Part shown: piece by piece, positions 4,713 through 8,996 of the stretch
Numbering within the stretch: position 1 is the stretch's first letter
Layout of the letters: every line of letters starts with the position of its first letter
Source of the DNA: an uncultured Opitutia bacterium
Lineage (GTDB): Bacteria > Verrucomicrobiota > Verrucomicrobiia > Opitutales > UBA953
Direction of reading: 5' to 3'
Assembly: GCA_903910245.1 (NCBI GenBank)
Contig: CAIVYX010000123.1
Span: 1-8,996 of the forward strand
Length of the DNA stretch: 8,996 nucleotides
Notes under the pieces: generated by a model
Seen by the model: only the letters and a program-made list of their open reading frames with translations
Told to the model about the DNA's origin: nothing
Databases searched by the model: none
Program-made: the position numbers and the translations under genes

Positions 4713-5321
4713 ATGACCCTCGCGTCGTTCTTGGCGGAAGCCGCTGCCGTAGAAGGCGGCGCCGCAAAGCTGCCCCAGGCGGTGATGAATAATTTCCAAG
4801 TCGCCCTGCTGGCCTTCAAGTCCGGCGGATGGATTGTCGCGCTTATCGGTGCCGCCGCGATGGTGGGTCGTCTCCTCGTCGACGAAGCCGCCGACGCCAG
4901 CTGGCAACGTTCACTCCGGCACGTCATCGCCGCCGCTATTTTCGCAGTCATTGCCTATTTCGTCACTTTCCAGTGGGAGCTCTCGGCGTTGAATAAGGCC
5001 ATCGTGCAAGGGCTCTGCGGGGCGGTCGCCCCTGAACTCGTGGACTGGCTGTCGATGAACATCCGCAAGAAGCTCGGTTTCAAGGACAAGAACCGCACGC
5101 CCGCCTGGCGGAATCTTTTCTCCCGCAAGAAGAAGCCTAAACGCCGTCGTCGGGTCGCCCTGAAGAAAGCCGCGCCGGCGAAGAAATCGGCTCCGGCCAA
5201 GGCCGCCGCGAAGCCGGCCGCCAAGAAAGCACCGGCCAAGCCAACAGCCCAAAAGACGCCTCGCGCGAAGAAGCCCGCGGCGCCCAAGTCGAACGACGGC
5301 CAAGCCTCCCTTAATCTTTAA
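4713..5321 (+). CDS. Holin-like membrane protein with histone-H1-like Lys/Ala/Pro tail
   Basis: The 202-residue product has two parts. Residues 35-113 contain two clear membrane helices (about 39-55 and 69-86) and a third, weaker hydrophobic segment (about 96-113, GLCGAVAPELVDWLS). The spacing and the short polar turn between the first two helices recall superfamily III/LydA-like phage holins; this is recollection of the family shape, not an alignment. Residues 116-191 are very basic: a KKKPKRRRR cluster at 139-147, then KKAAPAK/AAKPAAKK-type repeats resembling histone H1 C-terminal tails and bacterial AlgP/Hc1-like proteins. The tail, if cytoplasmic, could bind nucleic acid or another polyanion. 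The start is supported by a strong Shine-Dalgarno sequence at 4699-4705. It is followed after 11 bases by a second small membrane-protein gene, suggesting an operon. No other phage gene is present. Function is unknown. Confidence 0.75.
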   Translation: MTLASFLAEAAAVEGGAAKLPQAVMNNFQVALLAFKSGGWIVALIGAAAMVGRLLVDEAADASWQRSLRHVIAAAIFAVIAYFVTFQWELSALNKAIVQGLCGAVAPELVDWLSMNIRKKLGFKDKNRTPAWRNLFSRKKKPKRRRRVALKKAAPAKKSAPAKAAAKPAAKKAPAKPTAQKTPRAKKPAAPKSNDGQASLNL

Positions 5322-5332
5322 AAACCAACCTC

Positions 5333-5785
5333 ATGTGTGCCCAGCGTAGCCGCGGTCGATCCGCCAAGAATAACCTCATTCAGGCCGAGATCGGTATCGT
5401 CGGCATGGCCGTCGTGACGTTGCTCGTCTCCCTTGCCGGCCTCTGGTTCAGCCACGAGCTGCGTGACACGACCAAGCGCGTGAAGGATACGACCATCAGT
5501 ATCCAATCCTCCTTCCAGGCTTATAAGACCGCGATGAAGTCCGCCGACACGGGTGTCGTGCTCTTTACTGATCAGGGCACGAAGTCTGATAATAAGAACG
5601 TCGAAGTGACTGCCACCGCGGCGACCAGCGCCTTGGAAGTCGCCGAGCGAGACACGAAGCAGTCCATCAAGCTACTCGACCAGGTGATTGAGCTGCTCGC
5701 CACCTACGAGACCGTCACGGTGACCTTCGGCGCCTCGGCATTGATCTTCGCGCTGTTCGTGGCGATCCGTCGGTACCGCATGTAA
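5333..5785 (+). CDS. Small two-helix membrane protein, unknown function
   Basis: The 150-residue product begins with a basic N-terminus (MCAQRSRGRSAK), then membrane helix 1 at about 21-39. A polar, largely helical segment of about 85 residues (41-126) follows, then membrane helix 2 at about 127-145 and a basic C-terminal RRYRM. The positive-inside rule puts both ends in the cytoplasm and the middle outside. The shape is like the extracytoplasmic four-helix sensor part of chemoreceptors, but no signalling domain follows. I do not recognise the family. It begins 11 bases after the holin-like gene with no Shine-Dalgarno sequence of its own, so translational coupling or read-through is likely. 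It converges on thiL with only 12 bases between stop codons. Confidence 0.75.
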   Translation: MCAQRSRGRSAKNNLIQAEIGIVGMAVVTLLVSLAGLWFSHELRDTTKRVKDTTISIQSSFQAYKTAMKSADTGVVLFTDQGTKSDNKNVEVTATAATSALEVAERDTKQSIKLLDQVIELLATYETVTVTFGASALIFALFVAIRRYRM

Positions 5786-5792
5786 GCGGACC

Positions 5793-5805
5793 TCGCCTCA
5801 GGCGA
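5793..5805. terminator. Small palindrome at the convergent gene ends
   Basis: TCGCC (5793-5797) and GGCGA (5801-5805) pair around TCA, which is the thiL stop codon read on the minus strand. It is the only symmetrical structure between two convergent operons. With five pairs and no T run, its strength as a terminator is doubtful. Confidence 0.2.
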
Positions 5806-6760
5806 AGTGGCCGAAGCCGCGGACTTTAATCGGCTCGCCGTCCGCGACGTCGCGGGCGAGGCCGGTGCCGGTCTCGACGACACCAATGCGAGTCAGCGGG
5901 GTCTTCGGGAAGGCTTTACGAAAATGCGCTTCGATTAGGTCAGCACGGTCGGCGCCCACGCTGAAAAGTAGTTCGTAGTCTTCACCGTCTTGCAGGGCAT
6001 GTTCGAGTGTGGGTTTGCCGTCGGATTTGGCGAGCACAGCGGCCGCGTCGGCGATGGGCAGATGGGCAACGCTAATCCGTGAGTCGAACTTGGTTCCAAG
6101 CAGGCCCGGGAGGTCCTTGGCGAGACCGTCGGAAAGGTCGGTGCACGCCGTGACTTCGCCGTGCCCGCAGAGCCATTCGCCTTCGGCGAGGCGAGGAGAG
6201 AAATCGAGGTGCTTGCCGTAGAGCGAGCCGCCGAGTTGGCCGGTAACGAAGAGCACATCGCCGACCGAGGCGGTCTTGCGCGTGAGGATGCGGTGGGCGA
6301 AGCCTTGGACGGCGAGCGTACCGATGAAGGCGCCGTTCGGTCCGCGGCAGATATCGCCGCCGACGATGCGGAGGCCGGCCTTGGCGGCAGCGCGTCCGGC
6401 GCCGTGGGCGAAGTCGGTCAGCCAGGTCGCGTCGACGTCGGCGCCAATCACGAGGGAAAGCAAAGCATCGGACGGCACAGCTCCGGCTGCGGCGAGGTCG
6501 CTGAGATTACGGTTTACCAGCTTAGCGCCCGCGCGGATCCCGTCGCAAGCGGCGTCGAAATGTCGTCCCAGGATTACCGAGTCGATTGTGCTCGCACGGA
6601 TGGAGCGGCCGCCGGTGGTCGTCAGATGCGCGCAGTCGCCACCGGGTCCTTCCGGGAAGGCCGGCGCGGCTTCGGCGAGCGACTGCACCACGCGTCGGAT
6701 GAGTTCTTCCTCGGTCAGCTTGGCGACCGAACGGTCCGCGGCGGTGGTGAGGGCTCCCAT
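5798..6760 (-). CDS. thiL: Thiamine-monophosphate kinase
   Basis: ThiL phosphorylates thiamine monophosphate with ATP to give thiamine diphosphate, the last step of cofactor synthesis, in the cytoplasm. The 320-residue product has the family landmarks in order: GGDCAHL (40-46), the substrate/metal region STIDSVILGRHFDA (57-70), NRNLSDLAAAGA (83-94), GGD at 134-136, DLSDGL at 208-213, QDGEDYELLFS at 257-267, and the terminal GFGHF. The first motif is usually GDDxA; here the first Asp is Gly41. The remaining acidic residues are kept, so I expect activity. The start at ATG 6760 lies four bases after the CPBP protease stop codon, so the gene is the last member of a tight minus-strand operon and probably coupled translationally. 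No other thiamine genes and no TPP riboswitch are seen in the window. Confidence 0.96.
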   Translation of the reverse strand: MGALTTAADRSVAKLTEEELIRRVVQSLAEAAPAFPEGPGGDCAHLTTTGGRSIRASTIDSVILGRHFDAACDGIRAGAKLVNRNLSDLAAAGAVPSDALLSLVIGADVDATWLTDFAHGAGRAAAKAGLRIVGGDICRGPNGAFIGTLAVQGFAHRILTRKTASVGDVLFVTGQLGGSLYGKHLDFSPRLAEGEWLCGHGEVTACTDLSDGLAKDLPGLLGTKFDSRISVAHLPIADAAAVLAKSDGKPTLEHALQDGEDYELLFSVGADRADLIEAHFRKAFPKTPLTRIGVVETGTGLARDVADGEPIKVRGFGHFA

Positions 6761-6764
6761 GGCC

Positions 6765-7703
6765 TCAGAGCGTGGAGGCGTTCGGGGCCAGTTTCAACCA
6801 GACTAAGTTCCACGCATTGAAACTGCAGTGAACCGCCATGCAGGTCAGCAGACCGTAACGGTCACGGACCAGGCACATGAAAGCGCCGAAGGCGAATAAG
6901 GGCAGGGCGGCGGACGGACTCAGATGCGCGGCGCTAAAGAGGGCACCGGTGATGCAAATCGCAATCCAGCGGGTAGGGCGCTCTGAGAGGGCGGCAGCAA
7001 GGCGGCTTAGGCCCGGGTAGATCATCCCGCGGAAGGCGAGTTCCTCCATGATCGGAGCGCCAATCGTCACCGCCAAGGTGATGGTGAAGAAGCGCCACGA
7101 ATCGACGTCGGTTTTCAGCACCGCATTCACGATTTCCTGCGGCTCGTCGGCGGGCGGTGGGCCGGCCCAGCCGCGTACGGCGAATTGCTCCCAGGCGACA
7201 TGGAAGCCTTTCCAGACGAGGGAGGCGGCTAGGCCGAGGGCGAAGATCGAGAGGAGTGCCAGCAGTCCACGGGGGACGCTGAAGCCGCGAATCGCTTGGC
7301 GGAATGATGAGCCAGCGGACTTGGGCTCATCGGTCTCGACAGACGGCGCCCAGTCGAGCGTCCGAGGGGCGAGTGCTCCCATGCCGAGCATCGTCGCGGC
7401 CGCGGCGAGCTGACCGCAGAACGCCGCGGTGAAGAGGTGTGCCTGGGAGACACCGAAATACGTGGAGAAACTTTGGGAGACGAGGCCGGCGACCACGCCA
7501 AAGATGACGCCGAAGGCCAGCAGGCCCGTGCCGAGGCTCATCATAGCGTCGCCCAACGAGAGCGTCGTCGTTCCGGACTTACCCGGCAGATTGTGCCAGC
7601 ACTTCAGTGCGTAGATTCCGATGAGCGCCGCGAGCAGATTGACGACCACGCACGCCCAGTCCCAAGGCCCGAAGGCATCGAGGGACTGAGTGAGCTCGTC
7701 CAT
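6765..7703 (-). CDS. CPBP family intramembrane glutamic protease (Abi/CAAX-like)
   Basis: The 312-residue integral membrane protein has about seven or eight hydrophobic segments (near 16-34, 54-76, 90-112, 145-165, 204-218, 245-258, 265-280, 287-303). The C-terminal half carries the CPBP motifs: EELAFRG (Glu220, Glu221, Arg225), FSAAH (Phe256, His260) and HCSFN (His292, Asn296). Bacterial members cleave within membranes or serve in bacteriocin self-immunity or protein maturation; the substrate here is unknown. Its start at ATG 7703 is three bases after the dihydroorotase-family stop, and its stop is four bases before thiL, so all three are co-transcribed. I see no sequence reason for its link to pyrimidine or thiamine metabolism. 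Confidence 0.94.
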   Translation of the reverse strand: MDELTQSLDAFGPWDWACVVVNLLAALIGIYALKCWHNLPGKSGTTTLSLGDAMMSLGTGLLAFGVIFGVVAGLVSQSFSTYFGVSQAHLFTAAFCGQLAAAATMLGMGALAPRTLDWAPSVETDEPKSAGSSFRQAIRGFSVPRGLLALLSIFALGLAASLVWKGFHVAWEQFAVRGWAGPPPADEPQEIVNAVLKTDVDSWRFFTITLAVTIGAPIMEELAFRGMIYPGLSRLAAALSERPTRWIAICITGALFSAAHLSPSAALPLFAFGAFMCLVRDRYGLLTCMAVHCSFNAWNLVWLKLAPNASTL

Positions 7704-7706
7704 CGC

Positions 7707-8996
7707 TTAGGCGCCGAAGACCTGACGACCGCCGACGAACGTTGCGCGGACGCGCCCCGTGAGGGCACGACCGAGGAGTGGGTTGTTGCCAGATTTCGAG
7801 GAGAGGTCGGCGGACGTCGGCGTCCAGGCGGCCTTCGTATCGAGGATGACGAGGTCGGCGAGGGCGCCGGCCTTGAGCGTACCAGCGGCGAGGCCGAGGG
7901 CCTTGGCCGGGCCGTGGGTCAGGCGGGCGATGAGCAAGGAGAGGTCAGCGTATCCGCCGGTGACGAGCGCCGTGTGGGCGGCGGCGAAGGCCGTCTCGAG
8001 CGTCGCAGCGCCGAACGGAGCCAGATCGAACTCGCAGTCTTTCTCGGTGGCCGTGCAGGGCGAGTGGTCGGAGCAGATCGCGTCGATCGTGCCGTCGACG
8101 AGCGCGGCGATGAGCGCGAGGCGATCGACTTCCTCGCGGAGAGGCGGATTCGTCTTTAGGCTCGTGCCGTAGTGGGCCAGCGCGGCGTCCGTGAGGAGCA
8201 GGTGCAGAGCGGAGACTTCGGCCGTGACCGCGAGCTGCTTCGCCTTGGCACGGCGGACGATGTCGGCGGAGCCGCCGGAGGAAAGGTGCTGCAGGTGGAT
8301 GCGAGCCTTGGTGAGTTCAGCGAGCAGGCAGTCGCTCGAGACCACGATTTCTTCGGCGGCGCGGGGGAGGCCGCGGAGGCCGAGGCGGAGGGACCAAGCG
8401 CCTTCATGCATCTGGCCGCCTTCGGTCATGCTGCTGTCCTGACAATGATCGAGGACCACCAGGTCGAACATCGTGGCGTATTCCAGCGCGCGACGCATGA
8501 TCTCGTTGTTCTGGACGCCAGAGGTCGTGTCGGTGACGGCGACCACGCCGGCCTTTTTCATCGTGCCGAGCGGAGCGAGGGCTTTGCCTTCATGGCCTTT
8601 GGTGAGCGTCCCCGTCGGGAGCACGCGCACCGCGGCATCGCGTGAGCAGATCTCGCGCAGGAGTTGAATCGTACCGACATTGTCCGCCGCGGGAAGCGAG
8701 TCGGGCATCGTGACTACCGTCGTGAAACCGCCGGCGGCGGCCGCGCGGGTACCGGTACGAATCGTCTCGCGGGGCGTCAGGCCCGGTTCGCCGAGGCGGC
8801 AGTTCAGGTCGACGAAGCCCGGGGCGACCACGAGGCCCGTACCGTCGATCACGCGGGCCTTGGCCTGGTCGGCGGCGGAGAGTTTATCGACGAACTTACC
8901 GTCGAGGGCGAAGACGTCGCCTTTGGCTTCATCGCGCTTCGCGGAGGGATCGATCACGCGGGCGCCGCGGATCCAGAGGGGGGAGTTGTCGGCGGG
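7707..8996 (-). CDS. Dihydroorotase-family protein lacking the HxH zinc motif (5' end outside window)
   Basis: Type I dihydroorotase of the cyclic amidohydrolase family, which closes carbamoyl-aspartate to dihydroorotate in pyrimidine synthesis. The frame is open to the window edge: codons before GTG 8957 read LWIRGAR, continuing into VIDPS, the usual N-terminus of the family, so the true start is just outside. Counting from GTG 8957: APGFVDLNCRLGEPG (45-59) replaces the normal DxHxHxREPG, so both zinc-binding His are Asn52 and Arg54 and the substrate Arg is Gly56. MPDSLP (84-89), VTDTTSG (141-147), DHCQD (170-174), HLQHLS (221-226), KTNPPLR (268-274), SDHSP (296-300) and APFGAATLETAF (313-324) are kept. 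Loss of HxH is typical of non-catalytic PyrX/PyrC' proteins that stabilise aspartate transcarbamoylase; pyrB may therefore lie just upstream, outside the window (inference). First gene seen of the three-gene operon with CPBP protease and thiL. Confidence 0.94.
   Translation of the reverse strand, partial: PADNSPLWIRGARVIDPSAKRDEAKGDVFALDGKFVDKLSAADQAKARVIDGTGLVVAPGFVDLNCRLGEPGLTPRETIRTGTRAAAAGGFTTVVTMPDSLPAADNVGTIQLLREICSRDAAVRVLPTGTLTKGHEGKALAPLGTMKKAGVVAVTDTTSGVQNNEIMRRALEYATMFDLVVLDHCQDSSMTEGGQMHEGAWSLRLGLRGLPRAAEEIVVSSDCLLAELTKARIHLQHLSSGGSADIVRRAKAKQLAVTAEVSALHLLLTDAALAHYGTSLKTNPPLREEVDRLALIAALVDGTIDAICSDHSPCTATEKDCEFDLAPFGAATLETAFAAAHTALVTGGYADLSLLIARLTHGPAKALGLAAGTLKAGALADLVILDTKAAWTPTSADLSSKSGNNPLLGRALTGRVRATFVGGRQVFGA

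Noticed and set aside
4713..5785. Remnant of a prophage
   Set aside because: Beyond the holin-like shape there is no phage structural, replication or lysozyme gene, so the holin relation remains only a resemblance.
6161..8645. Several long plus-strand frames opposite thiL, the CPBP gene and the dihydroorotase-family gene
   Set aside because: All are antisense to well-recognised proteins and have the low-complexity composition of shadow frames.

Overview
The window reads as chromosomal DNA of a high-G+C bacterium, most likely a member of the Verrucomicrobiota (Opitutae-like). The grounds are a bacterial CE15 glucuronoyl esterase, a DUF5069 protein (a family I associate mainly with this phylum), several genes with no clear Shine-Dalgarno sequence, and intergenic DNA rich in short-period repeats. 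This assignment is inference; there is no rRNA or other marker gene in the window.

Left part, 1-1737: a perfect 18-bp inverted repeat ends two bases before the start of a secreted CE15-type carbohydrate esterase (+). It is followed by tRNA-Arg(CCG), a GGGAYA hexamer array able to form G-quadruplexes, a palindromic element of about 56 bp, and a long hairpin that probably terminates transcription from both sides.

Middle part, 1738-4537: an MFS_3-type drug/siderophore exporter gene (-) is broken by one missing base near 2221-2232. It is separated from a secreted SGNH/GDSL hydrolase gene (-) by two facing arrays of heptamers that form a long imperfect inverted repeat. The hydrolase is divergent from a DUF5069 gene (+). 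Their shared 258-bp intergenic region is largely built of three different short tandem arrays, two with period 7 and one with period 8.

Centre right, 4538-5785: a short AT-rich patch with a perfect TATAAT, then stem-loops, one of which sequesters the Shine-Dalgarno sequence of the next gene. Two small membrane-protein genes (+) follow. The first resembles a holin (superfamily III/LydA-like) fused to a histone-H1-like Lys/Ala/Pro tail. The second has one membrane segment at each end and a helical, probably extracytoplasmic, middle. I consider this pair the best candidate for an undescribed system here.

Right part, 5786-8996: a compact minus-strand operon with gaps of 3 and 4 bases. In transcription order it encodes a dihydroorotase-family protein whose metal-binding HxH is replaced by NxR (probably a non-catalytic PyrX-type partner; its 5' end lies outside the window), a CPBP intramembrane protease, and thiamine-monophosphate kinase ThiL. 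ThiL converges on the small membrane-protein genes.
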